Assembly: GCA_964036315.1 (NCBI GenBank)
Contig: OZ038510.1
Location: 79,581,349-79,645,348 of the forward strand
Direction of reading: 5' to 3'
From: Acanthosepion esculentum
Lineage: Eukaryota > Mollusca > Cephalopoda > Sepiida > Sepiidae
DNA: 64,000 nt
This document shows positions 1 to 11,064 of the stretch, in pieces. The notes under the pieces are model-generated. The model was given only the letters and a program-made list of their open reading frames with translations, was not told the DNA's origin and searched no databases. How positions within the stretch are numbered: the first letter of the stretch is position 1; every line of letters starts with the position of its first letter. The translations under genes and the position numbers were made by a program.

Positions 1-30
1 TTATTCTGTTTCTTGGGGTGAAATGATTAA
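1..30 (+). mobile_element. 3' end of a Jockey-like LINE copy cut by the window edge
   Basis: The stretch around position 11 reads cttggggtgaaatga. The same words end the two longer LINE tails at about 866-890 and 56,083-56,100, where they follow the reverse-transcriptase remnant. Position 1 therefore probably lies in the last bases of another copy whose body is upstream of the window. The call rests only on this short shared 3' end. Confidence 0.4.
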
Positions 31-239
31 AAGAAACTCAGCAGGTAGTTATACCTTTGTATGTACCTGATTTTGTCGTTCCCACTTTGTGATTTCTCTT
101 TTGCTGACAACCACGGTTTCTGTCTTAAATGTCCTTTTGTTTTGCTTTCTTTACGACATTGTCTAAGAGTTTTTCTTTCCGATTCTTTCTGAACCAGCTA
201 TCAACACTGTCATCCGCGAATCTTTTGTTGTTCGACAAT

Positions 240-905
240 CCGGAATCGATCCTCCAAATCAATAAATCGATCATTCGCCCTTGCATGGAGTATTGCTGCC
301 ATATATGGTCTGGAGTCTGTTTGCCTCAGGGTTCTTGATAAGATCCAGAGACGGATATGCAATGTAATTGGCCCTGATCTGTCATCTCGTCTGCAGTCGC
401 TCTCTCACAGACGCGACGTTGCCTTGCTCTGTCTTTTTTACAAATACTTTCACGGTAATTGCTCCGAGGAGCTGCTTTCGCTGGTTCCCATGCCTCATGA
501 ATTTAAGCGTCCTACGAGGCTGGCATCCCGTTCCCACCCCTTCACCGTTGAAACTGTTAGATGTAGACGTCTCTTCTACTTCAATAGCTTCATGTCTCGC
601 ACATCTCGCCTGTGGAACTCCCTTCCTTATTCCTGTTTCCCTGACAAATACAATCTCCAACTATTTAAGTGTAACGTCAATCGACATCTCCAGTTGCCTT
701 GATCTATCCACTTCCCTTCTCCACATACTTTCCCCTTTCATTCCTATCGGCTCTCGCTCCAAATCTTCTGTAACCCACTTGCCTTGATCGATCCATTATC
801 TTTCTCCACATCCTCTCCTTTACCACTCCTATCTGCTGTTCCTCCAAACTTTCTGTAACCTTGCTTGGGGTGAAAAGCTTTAAAAAAAAAATCCTGCTAA
901 TTTTC
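240..905 (+). mobile_element. Jockey/CR1-like LINE, C-terminal reverse-transcriptase remnant and 3' UTR
   Basis: Two frames together give the end of a non-LTR retrotransposon RT. About 255-338 contains IRPCMEYCCHIWSG, the thumb-region motif of Jockey/CR1-type polymerases. About 340-702 contains DKIQRRICNVIGPDL, LSHRRDVALLCLFYKYFHG and SRTSRLWNSLP, the usual C-terminal tail. A stop and frameshift near 338 separate them, so the copy cannot encode a full enzyme. The endonuclease and catalytic palm domains are absent (5' truncation, typical of LINE insertion). The 3' UTR carries a direct duplication of about 83 bp (699-781 and 782-866, both starting ccttgatc). It ends with cttgcttggggtgaaa and an A-rich run. 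A sister copy lies at 55,590-56,108. The family-level call is firm; the exact clade is not. Confidence 0.8.
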
Positions 906-1119
906 TTATCAACTCTCTTAAAAAATGATCCAGTGTTGCAGAATATAATCAAACAAACGAATAATAATTTCCAGAGACTTAGCGAATCATTAAGGGGTTG
1001 GAAATAATATCTTTAGAAACAAAGAAAACAATCCAGGATTGTCAATTAATATCTAATTTATATGGCTATGAACACCGGATGACTTCTTACAAGTGTAAGA
1101 AAGACTTGAAGTGACAGAG

Positions 1120-1350
1120 ATAAGATTACCCGGGCTAATTTTGGAAAACGGTGAGCGTGTATATGAGAAGTGAGAAGGTATTAAAAAGTAGAATGTGTTC
1201 TGTAAAAGAACTGTTACTAACAAACAGAAAGAGACAGCTTAAAATTTGGGGAGGCATGATAAGAAAAGAAGGCTTGGAGAGTTGAACACGCACACGGCAT
1301 ATAGAAAGTAAGAGAAGAAGAGGACAGAAGCGAGTTTGATAGGTTTGTGC
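1120..1350 (+). mobile_element. LINE reverse-transcriptase C-terminal tail, degraded
   Basis: Translation of about 1203-1340 gives NRKRQLKIWGGMIRKEGLES, then a stop, then IESKRRRGQKRV. This matches the conserved tail of endonuclease/RT LINEs, usually R-K-R-Q-L-x-F-x-G-H-x-x-R-K-x-G-L-E followed by a basic GKR-type segment. The copy has an in-frame stop and no upstream RT domain. A better preserved relative lies on the minus strand at 3,850-4,195. Confidence 0.55.
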
Positions 1351-1867
1351 AAACGGATGGTGAGATAAATGCCATAAAAAGTTGAATCGTAAAGAAACAA
1401 TTATTGCGGAAAGGAACAAAAGAGACGAAGCTATCGAAAGCCATGATCGTCAACAAGTTTCTGAAGGAACATGACAGAGAATAAAAGGGAGAGAAAGTTT
1501 CAGATTTTGGTATTAAATACAGATATACAGATGTTTCCAAAACTCTTTTATAAGTCTTGATGGCTAACCTGAAAGGACTAAAAATCGTTGTATTTTTGAC
1601 ATTAGTTCTGTACATCTATCGATAACACGAATTCGTTTCCTGCGAATATAAATGATGTAAAACGGGGTCTGCTTGTATTTTAAACACAGGTTAATTAATT
1701 TGAATTTTAATTGGATGAAATATTACCAAACGTTATTCATTTTTGACTAGTATTTACTTTCATCTTTCAATTGCATTATTTCCACTAGTAGTATTAGTAA
1801 TAGCAAAATTATCTGCAATTTTTATTAGTTGAATCAGTACAATATATTGTGAAGCATTGTCAACAAT

Positions 1868-2750
1868 TATAAATTTTTGACTAATACTTACTTTCATCTT
1901 CATTTTTTATTAGATGAAGCATTGTCAACCATCATTATTAATTTTTGACTAGTATTTACTTTCATCTTCATTTTTTATTAGATGAAGCAATGTCAGCCAT
2001 TATTATTAATTTTTGACTAGTATTTACTTTCATCTTCATTTTTTATTAGATGAAGCAATGTTAGCCATTATTATTAATTTTTGACTAGTATTTACTTTCA
2101 TCTTCATTTTTTATTAGATGAAGCATTGTCAACCATCATTATTAATTTTTGACTAGTATTTACTTTCATCTTCATTTTTTATTAGATGAAGCATTGTCAA
2201 CCATCATTATTAATTTTTGACTAGTATTTACTTTCATCTTCATTTTTTATTAGATGAAGCATTGTCAACCATCATTATTAATTTTTGACTAGTATTTACT
2301 TTCATCTTCATTTTTTATTAGATGAAGCATTGTCAGCCATCATTATTAATTTTTGACTAGTATTTACTTTCATCTTCATTTTTTATTAGATGAAGCATTG
2401 TCAGCCATTATTATTAATTTTTGACTAGTATTTACTTTCATCTTCATTTTTTATTAGATGAAGCATTGTCAACCATCATTATTAATTTTTGACTAGTATT
2501 TACTTTCATCTTCATTTTTTATTAGATGAAGCATTGTCAGTTATTATTATTAATTTTTGACTAGTATTTACTTTCATCTTCATTTTTTATTAGATGAAGC
2601 AATGTCAGCCATTATTATTAATTTTTGACTAGTATTTACTTTCATCTTCATTTTTTATTAGATGAAGCATTGTCAGCCATTATTATTAATTTTTGTCTAG
2701 TATTTAATTTAATGTCTATTTTTTTTCGATAAAGCATTGCTAGCCATTAT
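1868..2750 (+). repeat. 68-bp satellite, array 1
   Basis: About 12 tandem copies of a 68-bp unit containing gactagtatttactttcatc, tcattttttattagatgaag and cattgtcagcc. The period is exact: tcttcattttttatt recurs at 2101 and 2169. Copies differ mostly at single bases (aacc/agcc, tcatt/ttatt). The edges are degenerate at 1,740-1,900 and 2,690-2,760. The same unit forms arrays at 58,010-58,870 and 61,866-64,000. Each unit contains the dyad TTCATCT/AGATGAA around a 12-nt loop. No coding potential is seen. Confidence 0.95.
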
Positions 2751-3160
2751 TAATCTGTGACTTGTCTTCTTACCATCTTAAGTTTTTCTTGCAAATATAA
2801 GAACATGTCAATCTTCAGCCATTATGATGTACACTGGTCGTAAAAATAGAAAAACTTCTATGCGAAAACGGGAACTTTCACCCGTTTTATCTGCTTGATC
2901 GTTTGGTCAGATTTAAGCCTATAAATTCATTCCTCGATGTCTGGGCATTTATTTAATGAAATATTTTAAGAGACTGAAAGTATTTAACGATTTTGGGAGA
3001 AAAAAAAGAGAAAAAAAACAAAATTTGCTGAGGAAGAATTTTTATTTATCATAAGTTTGTCAGTATAAATATGAAATAAGACCAGACTGAAATATTGGCA
3101 TAACAAAATGAATTAGTCATTTGATCAGAATTTTTGAAGTGGGTTTGTCAAAAATTCCCC
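2751..3160. other. AT-rich stretch with no recognised feature
   Basis: I see no long ORF, repeat or RNA gene here. It is plain AT-rich sequence between the 68-bp array and an (AT)n tract, with a run of A around 3,001-3,020. Confidence 0.5.
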
Positions 3161-3167
3161 TCACCCT

Positions 3168-3168
<1 letters not shown>

Positions 3169-3222
<54 letters not shown>
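3169..3222. repeat. (AT)n microsatellite
   Basis: About 54 bp of pure AT dinucleotide. It directly abuts the Penelope-type terminal fragment that begins at 3,223. Confidence 0.97.
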
Positions 3223-3224
<2 letters not shown>

Positions 3225-3410
3225 AGACATGTTTCATTGAAACATATTTCATTGAATAATTTAGACAAATTTTGTCTATTTCATGTTCACGGACAAGCTT
3301 TTTTGGTGTTATTATTAAATGAAGAGAGAAAACTACCATGTTGATATATATCATTTGTTTATTCCGAGTACTTTCGACATTAGCCCAATGTCATCATCAG
3401 AGTATTGTTT
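3223..3410 (-). mobile_element. Penelope-type terminal (pLTR-like) fragment
   Basis: Read on the minus strand, this piece has a hammerhead-type motif (3,361-3,406), about 140 nt of spacer containing tagacaaaatttgtc-like words, then AATGAAACATG and the (AT)n tract. The same order occurs at 7,024-7,240 (minus), 38,400-38,590 (plus) and 39,401-39,566 (minus), so this is one dispersed family. Hammerhead motifs are known in the terminal repeats of Penelope-like retroelements, hence the assignment. No coding sequence is attached. Confidence 0.55.
3361..3406 (-). ncRNA. Hammerhead-ribozyme-like motif, canonical core
   Basis: The minus strand reads CTGATGA, then a hairpin GACATT/AATGTC (6 bp) with loop GGGCT, then GAAA, then GTACTC. 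This is the hammerhead order: C3-A9 box, helix II, G12-A14 plus A15.1, then a minimal helix III (A-U and G-C around UA) and C17. All invariant core bases are present. Helix I pairing between the bases before CTGATGA and after the cleavage position is weak. Either this is a minimal type I form or helix I has decayed. Activity is not shown. Confidence 0.55.
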
Positions 3411-3849
3411 TATCAAGACAAATATAGCAGTGTTTAACATTTTCAAAGACAAAATTGCTGTGTTCATCTGAAAGTTAAGAAGTTTCTTTTTTTTTTACTA
3501 GTGAAGTGAAGAACTCTAAGTAAAGTAGAATTAGCGAGTAACGTTTCAGGGGAGGTAACTATGTTATGCTGTGTCGAATATATTTAAAAAAATATGTATT
3601 AAGAACTATTGGTACAAAGCTCAATATTTTAACCTATCTACTGTACCCATTTTAAAACATTGGTGCAGTATTCATAACTAATTGTATTAAGGTTTGTTTT
3701 CAGTTTCTGAATACAGATAGCTTCAAGAATTTTTAGTTTATGTTTATTGTTTTCATGAAAAAGTATAGATGTATTTTCGACAATATTTTTTTCTGAATTG
3801 AGAATATGGACATGTATGTTGTTGTAAATGTTTATATATTTTTTCTTTT
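3411..3849. other. AT-rich stretch with no recognised feature
   Basis: No motif, long ORF or tandem repeat is supported here. The open frame on the minus strand from 3,964 runs into it from the LINE tail, but its residues past about 3,850 are lysine/asparagine-rich noise. Confidence 0.5.
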
Positions 3850-4195
3850 TATGTGCCATCTCTTTCAGGACGTAGGTGATCATGGCTCTCCACCTCCCTC
3901 TATCCATTGCAGCTCTCAACAAGTTCCTTCCCTTTGCTTCTTCCCCCAGACCACGTTCTGTCATTCACTTGCTTAAGCCCGCCAGGTATGCCACGTGTTG
4001 CGTTTCCCATGTCTCTCTTTCCCTCTATTCGACCCGTGAGTATCAGATTCTTCAGACCCTCCTTCCTCATTATGTGTCCCAGAAACTTTAGCTGCCCCTT
4101 CCTGATGTTAAGTATAAGCTTTCTCTTTGTTTGCCTCCTCTCTAAGACCTCATCGTTGCTCACACGCTCGGTCTATGTTATCCTTGACATCCTTC
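3850..4195 (-). mobile_element. LINE reverse-transcriptase C-terminal tail
   Basis: The minus strand gives SNDEVLERR, then IRKGQLKFLGHIMRKEGLKN, LILTGRIEGKRDMG and, after a shift, DRGRWRAMITYV. These are the diagnostic last ~80 residues of endonuclease/RT-type LINEs: a short helix, the FLGHIMRKxGL motif and a GKR basic patch. The RT palm and endonuclease are missing. A frameshift lies near 3,960. It belongs to the same family as the shorter plus-strand tail at 1,120-1,350. Confidence 0.75.
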
Positions 4196-4203
4196 TGTAG
4201 AAG

Positions 4204-4302
4204 TGTTTATATATATATATGTATATATGTAATGTTCAATATGGGGAATAAGTTGTGTGTAATAATAAAAGTGGACACTGAGGTCAACAACAAAAGGAAA
4301 CA

Positions 4303-4347
<45 letters not shown>

Positions 4348-4363
4348 ACATATATATACATAC

Positions 4364-4446
<83 letters not shown>
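4204..4446. repeat. (AT)n tracts around a short pLTR-like fragment
   Basis: Two AT-dinucleotide tracts (4,206-4,230; 4,304-4,446, the latter with an internal CATA stretch at about 4,356-4,376) flank 4,231-4,300. The sequence between them (ttcaatatggggaataag, ggacactgaggtcaac) resembles a diverged copy of the Penelope-associated fragment at 8,770-8,880. Confidence 0.85.
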
Positions 4447-4449
<3 letters not shown>

Positions 4450-4960
4450 CCCTCCAAAAGTATTGTAACGGCAAGACCAATTCCTTTGTTGTTGTTCACT
4501 GAAGACATTTGGGTTTAAAATCAAAAGATGAATATGTGATGAGTTCAGAATTTCAGCGATTATTTCCTGGTATTTTAATTTAGATGCGTTAAACAACTTA
4601 GGACATACCACCATTTGTTTGAACCCACACATTTTTCAAGTGAGCAAAGCTATTGGAACACAATACTGACCGATGTTTCTTGTTACCTTTTAGATTGATT
4701 GTTTAAACATTAAATAGCTCTGAATGACTACTCTTGGTTTTAGTCTTGGTTTGTCTGTAAAGACTGTATTTCTTGTTAAAACTGAAAAATCAACATGAAG
4801 ACGAGAGGGCTATGGGAGAAAAGCAAGCCATTTTGGAGCTGAGAAAAGAAGGAAAATCTATCAGAGACATTGGATAAACATTGGGCATAGCCAAGATGAA
4901 AATGCTCCGAAAAGGAAAAAAAATACTGATGTAATGATCAACAGACGTAGATGAAGTCGG
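4447..4960 (+). mobile_element. Tc1-like DNA transposon, 5' end with start of transposase
   Basis: Immediately after the (AT)n tract the sequence starts agtcccctccaaaagtattg, which looks like the terminal inverted repeat of a Tc1-like element (TA target). About 4,808-4,905 encodes MGEKQAILELRKEGKSIRDIG, then a stop, then TLGIAKMK. This is the N-terminal paired-like helix-turn-helix of a Tc1 transposase. The catalytic DDE domain and the 3' terminus are absent, so it is a truncated dead copy. The element runs out near 4,960. Confidence 0.7.
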
Positions 4961-5194
4961 CCCATGAAAATCCTCAATACTCTTTTTCTAATAATTTCTT
5001 CCTCATACTTTCACATCATCAAGCAGTCTTTGTGACACTTCTTACGCCTAGTGGGCTTTTAGCCCTTCTAAACGAGCAAACTTTTCTTGGGATCTGGATT
5101 TTCCGCAAAGAGATGATGTTTCCGACACAAGGATAACTTCTCTTGCTTAGATTTCTGGGCAACAACTTCATTTAGTAATACTCTACCTTCTGTG
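4961..5194. other. No recognised feature
   Basis: Sequence between the Tc1 relic and the minisatellite. The text at about 5,135-5,215 already contains degenerate minisatellite words (cttcatttagtaat, gggtgaaaaatagt). No gene is supported. Confidence 0.4.
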
Positions 5195-5720
5195 ACTCTA
5201 AGGCTTTTTATTGGGTGAAAAATAGTAAAAAGATCCCACCATTTATTGAGTAAAATTTGGGTTTTGTGGTGGGTGAAAAATAGTAAAAAAAAATCCAACC
5301 GCTTATTCAGTAACATTTGTGTCTTCTGGTGGGTGAAAAATAGCTTATTCAGTAAAATTTGGGTCTTATGGTGAGTGAAAAATAGTAAAAAATCCCACTG
5401 CTTATTCTGTAAAAATTTGGGTTTTGTGATGGGTGAAAATAGTAACAAAATCCCACTGCTTAATCAGTAACATTTGTGTCTTGTGGTGGGTGAAAATAGT
5501 AAAAAAAACTCACCGCTTATTCAGTAAAATTTGGTGTTTGTGGTGTGTGGAAAATAGTAAAAACATCTCACCGCGTATTAAGTAAAATTTTGGTTTTTTG
5601 GTGGGTGAAAAATAGTAAAAAATCCCACCGCTTATTCAGTAAAATTTGGGTCTTGTGATGGGTGAAAAATAGTAAAATATTCCACACCTTATTCAGTGAA
5701 AAATAGTAAAATGAAAATCC
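5195..5720 (+). repeat. 57-60-bp minisatellite
   Basis: About nine imperfect tandem copies of a unit built from gggtgaaaaatagtaaaaaa, tcccaccgcttattcagt and aaaatttgggtcttgtgg. The word ggtgaaaaatag recurs at roughly 5,215, 5,273, 5,333, 5,432, 5,489, 5,605 and 5,661. Unit length varies through A-run and single-base indels. No relation to the other satellites here is evident. Confidence 0.9.
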
Positions 5721-6980
5721 CAAACTTCATTTAGTAATACACTATCATGAGTTAGCCTTTGCATTGGGTGAACAAGAAAGAAAAATAATTACGCTACAAA
5801 AATATACAGGAATACATGAGAACACGTTTCGACGTTTCAAAAAAATAATACTTTGATTAATCGTAATACATATTGCCATTCAGTAAAGAAAGCAATGTGT
5901 TCGTCTCCGGCATTTATTTCTCGTTGTTTATATAATGCTAGAAATAACCTGTTAATAGATGCCTGTTTATTTTTGACCGCAATTGTTGCTGTTGACATCC
6001 GGCCTAAGCAGTTCTTTGCTTAGGAGAACGGACGAAACGATGGCTTCATTGATAAGATCAAATTCTCGGTGCGGAAAACTCATGTTGTAAGGGTATGCAG
6101 AGGCGGTGAAGAGGGCGGGAACAGCTGCGCCCAATGTTTTCGCCGGCGGCGGGGGGGGGGGGGCTGTGGCTCGGATTTTTTGAGTACGTTTATTGGAAAA
6201 CGATAGGACACTGTAGCTAAACATGACAAACGATAGCAATGTGATTTCAAGAAACTGATATTTTAATTAATATTTGAAAAGACCAAATCCTGATAAGAAT
6301 GGCGTTTATGAAAGGAAAAGAGAATTTGATGTATGCAAAAGTCGAAGAACTCGAGACAAACTGTTATCTTTTAGATTGGTCGATAGATACGTAAGTATCT
6401 GGGCTGATGGTTGATGGAAGTTTTGTCAGAAAATGATAAGAATGAGTTAAATAAGTGTACATTGTATGTGTACTGTATTTAACGCGTGTGTGTGTGTATG
6501 TGTACTCCAGGGTGTCATGAATGAAAAACTGTAAAAATCTGTTTACTGTCCGCAGGGCGTCCATCTGTTGGAGTTGCGGATAAAATCAAACAAAAGCCTG
6601 GAAAATGTTTTCGATTATTACTTCTATAAACTTCCTTGTGGTGTACTTCATAGCCCCAGGGAGAGAGGCTGTTTTAATAAAACGAAATCTATAAACGCAC
6701 GAAGTATTCAAATTTAGCCAAAAGTAATATCCAGAACATGTCGGTGAAAAACAAAGAAAAGAAGAAAAAAAAGTTAAACAGTCGTAAGAGTCTTGTAATA
6801 ATAATCATTATATACTTGAATTTAATATTAAACCATGTAAACGTATTTTAAAATATAAAATGAATTCTTTGATTTATTTCAGTAATTTAAAAAATAAATA
6901 ATCGTTTCTAGCAGGTATATTGGATTTTACAATAGAACATCAAGCCTAAATAGTTTATAAAAGCAAGACGATAATGCCAC
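5721..6980. other. Anonymous AT-rich DNA
   Basis: I recognise no gene or element. Local oddities are a G-run after ccggcggc near 6,143-6,162 and a short (GT)n at about 6,485-6,502. ORFs here are short and lack domain-like residues. Confidence 0.5.
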
Positions 6981-6984
6981 TTTC

Positions 6985-7023
6985 TATATATATATATATA
7001 TATGTATGTATATATATATATAT
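6985..7023. repeat. (AT)n microsatellite
   Basis: AT dinucleotides with a central gtatgta interruption. It abuts the Penelope-type fragment that follows. Confidence 0.95.
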
Positions 7024-7414
7024 TGTGTGTATTTAGGCAGCATTTTTTCATTCATACATGTTTCATTAAATAATATAGACAAGTGTTGTCTATATATTTT
7101 ATGCAAGTTTTTTTCATATCGTCTGATAAGCGTGATAACATTATCATTAAACAATGAAAGAAAATCACAATATTGATACATATTTTTTAATCCAATCTAA
7201 GCTTTCGGCTGACATAAGCCATTATCAAAGATGACAATTACACAATATATTTAAGCAATACACGAACAAGAAATTGATGATAGTCTTGTTTGTTTACATG
7301 GATGATTTCCAAGCAACGATAAACACGTGCATATAAAACGCTGAAAGCGAAAATCACACAACAGCTCATGACGTCACACATGACCACGCGAGAGTGAATC
7401 CGATGAGTATTGAG

Positions 7415-7416
<2 letters not shown>
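7024..7416 (-). mobile_element. Penelope-type terminal (pLTR-like) fragment
   Basis: On the minus strand this contains gacgtcatgagctgt, gcgattttcgctttcagcg and gtaattgtcatctttgat, then a hammerhead-type motif, then the stretch ending AATGAAACATG before the (AT)n. It matches the plus-strand copy at 38,240-38,590 over about 340 bp with few differences. The 46-residue open frame both share (starting MYQYCDFLSLFND) is probably incidental. There is no RT or endonuclease coding. Confidence 0.6.
7194..7234 (-). ncRNA. Hammerhead-like motif, diverged core
   Basis: The minus strand reads ATCT, TTGATAA, a helix II of GGCT/AGCC, GAAA, GCTT, AGAT. ATCT/AGAT forms helix I. Compared with the canonical core, C3 is T and G8 is A, so the 3-8 pair is kept as U-A. 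It is nearly identical to the motif at 38,401-38,443. Confidence 0.45.
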
Positions 7417-7457
<41 letters not shown>

Positions 7458-7460
7458 AAA
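7417..7460. repeat. (TA)n(TG)n compound microsatellite
   Basis: About 18 bp of TA followed by about 26 bp of TG. Confidence 0.95.
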
Positions 7461-7490
7461 TAATTAAAAAAACAAAACGATAATGCCAAT

Positions 7491-7599
<109 letters not shown>

Positions 7600-7778
7600 T
7601 ATAAATAATTTAAAAAAGCAAAACGATAATCCCACTACATATACATAAAAGAACATTCGGACAGTTTTTATATAATTTATCATCTGAAAAGAAAAACTTT
7701 ATTAGATCGCACGAGAAATTATATAAAAAAAAACTAAAAAAAACCTAAATAAAAGCACCTTCTCAGTCGTTTTTAATG

Positions 7779-7782
<4 letters not shown>

Positions 7783-7828
<46 letters not shown>
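7783..7828. repeat. (AT)n microsatellite
   Basis: About 46 bp of AT dinucleotides following tttttaatgaa. Confidence 0.95.
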
Positions 7829-7831
<3 letters not shown>

Positions 7832-7925
7832 CAAATGTAAAAGAACGAAAAGAATAAAATTCTAACGTTCATATCATTAATTTAAAAAGGGCTCAATACA
7901 AGAGTAGCGCAATAAATATTTATTA

Positions 7926-8058
7926 AAAACTGTTACATCAGAAGATACAAGTTACTGCTACAAACAGTCATTAATAACCACCTGATGAGATGTGTTAAAC
8001 ATTAAAACAAAATATGCAATTTTGTGGTAGTAACTTGCATCTTCTAATGTAACAGTTT
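7926..8058. repeat. Inverted repeat with ~35-bp arms
   Basis: The arm starting aaactgttacatcagaagat (about 7,926-7,962) is reverse-complementary, with a few mismatches, to the arm ending atcttctaatgtaacagttt (about 8,022-8,058). The ~60-nt interior holds CTGATGAG, a possible ATGT/ACAT stem, AAAAC, then ACAAAAT/ATTTTGT. ACCAC before CTGATGA can pair with GTGGT downstream. This resembles a degraded hammerhead junction on a long stem, but the GAAA box is not intact. Confidence 0.6.
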
Positions 8059-8289
8059 ATAATATATATATGTGTACCTGGTTTAAGATCAAAATTGTCA
8101 AAATCGTATAGCAGCATAATTGTCCATCTCACAAAATGTTTAATATCTAAAAAACAAAACAAAAACAAAAAAAGTTTTTGTCAGGTTTTAAGATAAGACG
8201 TTTAGCCATCTTGAAACCATTTGTCGAAGGCATCGCTTAAAAATCCGTTGAGTTATTCTGGTAGAAAGAGAACAGGTTTAAATCGTTTT

Positions 8290-8700
8290 GTGTAAGCCCA
8301 ACTGAGCAATGGTGAGAGGAAACAGATCATTCAGGCCTTCAGTAATGGTACCAACATTCATACACTCGCTTCGATCTTCAATGTCCATCAAGAGAATGGT
8401 GAACAAGTTTAAAAAAGATAGAGCAGTAGAGAGGAAAACTGGATCAGGATGTCACATCAGGATGAGGTATCATCATTTCAACTTAGAGCTAAAGAGATCA
8501 ATTAGAAAAGATCCAACTCAATCCATATGACATTTGGCATGTGAGAGAGGAGTTTCAAATATGACAGTCCAAAGAGCAATGAAAAAAAGACTTGAAAATG
8601 AAATTGTAAGTGAAACGTGTGAGACAACTTATTACACCAGGAAGGAAAGTTAGAAAGTTAAGGAGGGCGAAGATCATCTTGAATCTTGAATAAGTTGGAA
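8290..8700 (+). mobile_element. Tc1/mariner-superfamily transposase, N-terminal remnant
   Basis: One frame reads RKQIIQAFSNGTNIHTLASI and FNVHQENGEQV. A second frame (8,309-8,527) continues RAVERKTGSG, FNLELKRSIRKDPTQSI, then a stop, then ERGVSNMTVQRAMKKR. Together these resemble the two helix-turn-helix subdomains of an IS630/Tc1-type transposase: IxxxFxxGxxxxxIAxxFNV, the VERKTGSGRP-like linker, and RxxARERGVSxxTVxRAxK. At least one frameshift and one stop break it. No catalytic domain or terminal repeats are seen, and the sequence runs into (AT)n at 8,716. Confidence 0.6.
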
Positions 8701-8711
8701 AATGATACTGG

Positions 8712-8715
<4 letters not shown>

Positions 8716-8768
<53 letters not shown>
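8716..8768. repeat. (AT)n microsatellite
   Basis: About 53 bp of AT dinucleotides, directly next to the pLTR-like fragment that follows. Confidence 0.96.
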
Positions 8769-8772
<4 letters not shown>

Positions 8773-8915
8773 GAAATATACTCTTAAAGTGTGCTATATT
8801 TATGGGATAAAATGCTCAATATCAGAGATAGAGCGTGTGTAAATATAAAAGTGAACATAGAAGTCAACACTTAGAGGCGACAGTCTGTTTCATGCTGGAT
8901 GCAATCGTCAGGCAA

Positions 8916-8920
<5 letters not shown>
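8769..8920 (-). mobile_element. Penelope-associated terminal fragment, hammerhead family 2
   Basis: Minus-strand order: hammerhead-like motif (8,863-8,916), gttgacttc, acacgctctatctctgatat, catttta-type and tcccataaatatagcac words, then the (AT)n tract. The same order occurs on the plus strand at 61,001-61,147. Shortened copies lie at 39,273-39,345 (minus) and 39,885-39,957 (plus). A (TC)n(TA)n tract at 8,918-8,950 replaces the 5' part. Confidence 0.6.
8863..8916 (-). ncRNA. Hammerhead-ribozyme-like motif with lost helix I arm
   Basis: The minus strand reads CTGACGA, a TGC/GCA stem, GAAA, then ACAG-A-CTGT, C (cleavable position) and GCCTCTAAGTGTTGAC. The core and helix III match the motif at 61,004-61,061; the loop base differs (A versus T). 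The 5' arm that would pair with AAGTGTT is replaced by a (TC)n-derived sequence, so helix I cannot form fully. Confidence 0.45.
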
Positions 8921-8949
<29 letters not shown>

Positions 8950-9164
8950 TTCAAGATTCATGCACTTCCGATTGCTACCTATGATTAATTAATGATGAAC
9001 ATGCCATTTTCGTTTATGACCAATTTCATTATGATTTTTCTGTTAAGCTTGGGGAGTAATTAACATAATTTTTGTTTAAAGTAGAGTCCAATAGTGTTAT
9101 AAAAACCTCGGAGAATTCCAGTAAGATACCTTTAATCATTTCTAAGATAAAACGGTTCAAAACT

Positions 9165-9400
9165 TAATCTAAAATTTGCACAAGGAATCAAACCTGTATC
9201 CTACGTGGAACCATCATATAGCCTGATGTGCTATACTATTTAGCGATATAGGAAGCATCTAGTCAATAAAGTCAAATTACTGTTTTTAAACAACAAATTT
9301 CAATTTGCTAACTAGACGCTTCCTCTGTCGCCTAAATGGTATAGCACATCAGGTTCCGTGTAGGATACAGGTTCGATTCCTGTCGAAGGACACATATTTT
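9165..9400. mobile_element. Inverted pair of tRNA-like (SINE-head) sequences
   Basis: The plus strand at 9,317-9,393 reads tcctctgtcgcctaaatgg, ggtatagcac and caggttcgattcctgtcg. This is a tRNA-like layout with a good T-arm and B-box (GGTTCGATTCC) and an acceptor-like start TCCTCTG. The minus strand at about 9,175-9,260 carries a second copy. Between them lie catctagtcaataaag and complementary words, so the whole forms a fold-back. The anticodon arm is not convincing, so these are tRNA-derived repeats, not tRNA genes. Relatives lie at 42,033-42,114 and 56,450-56,800. Confidence 0.6.
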
Positions 9401-9483
9401 TACGATATTTCTCGGACATTCTGGCTGATAAATGTAGTTAATACTGTTTATTATAAACAGAGCATTTACAGAAAATATAAACA

Positions 9484-9485
<2 letters not shown>

Positions 9486-9521
<36 letters not shown>
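9486..9521. repeat. (AT)n microsatellite
   Basis: About 36 bp of AT dinucleotides. Confidence 0.95.
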
Positions 9522-9523
<2 letters not shown>

Positions 9524-9524
9524 A

Positions 9525-11000
<1,476 letters not shown>

Positions 11001-11062
<62 letters not shown>
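11001..11062. repeat. (AT)n microsatellite
   Basis: About 60 bp of AT lying exactly between two mariner termini (11,000 and about 11,063). Confidence 0.95.

Positions 11063-11064
<2 letters not shown>

Noticed and set aside
382..660. Minus-strand and alternative-frame ORFs over the LINE tail
   Set aside because: The 424-702 frame carries the recognisable RT tail; the others are shadows.
9317..9393. Possible functional tRNA gene
   Set aside because: Good T-arm and B-box, but the anticodon arm is missing and the sequence occurs in several inverted copies; better explained as a SINE head.
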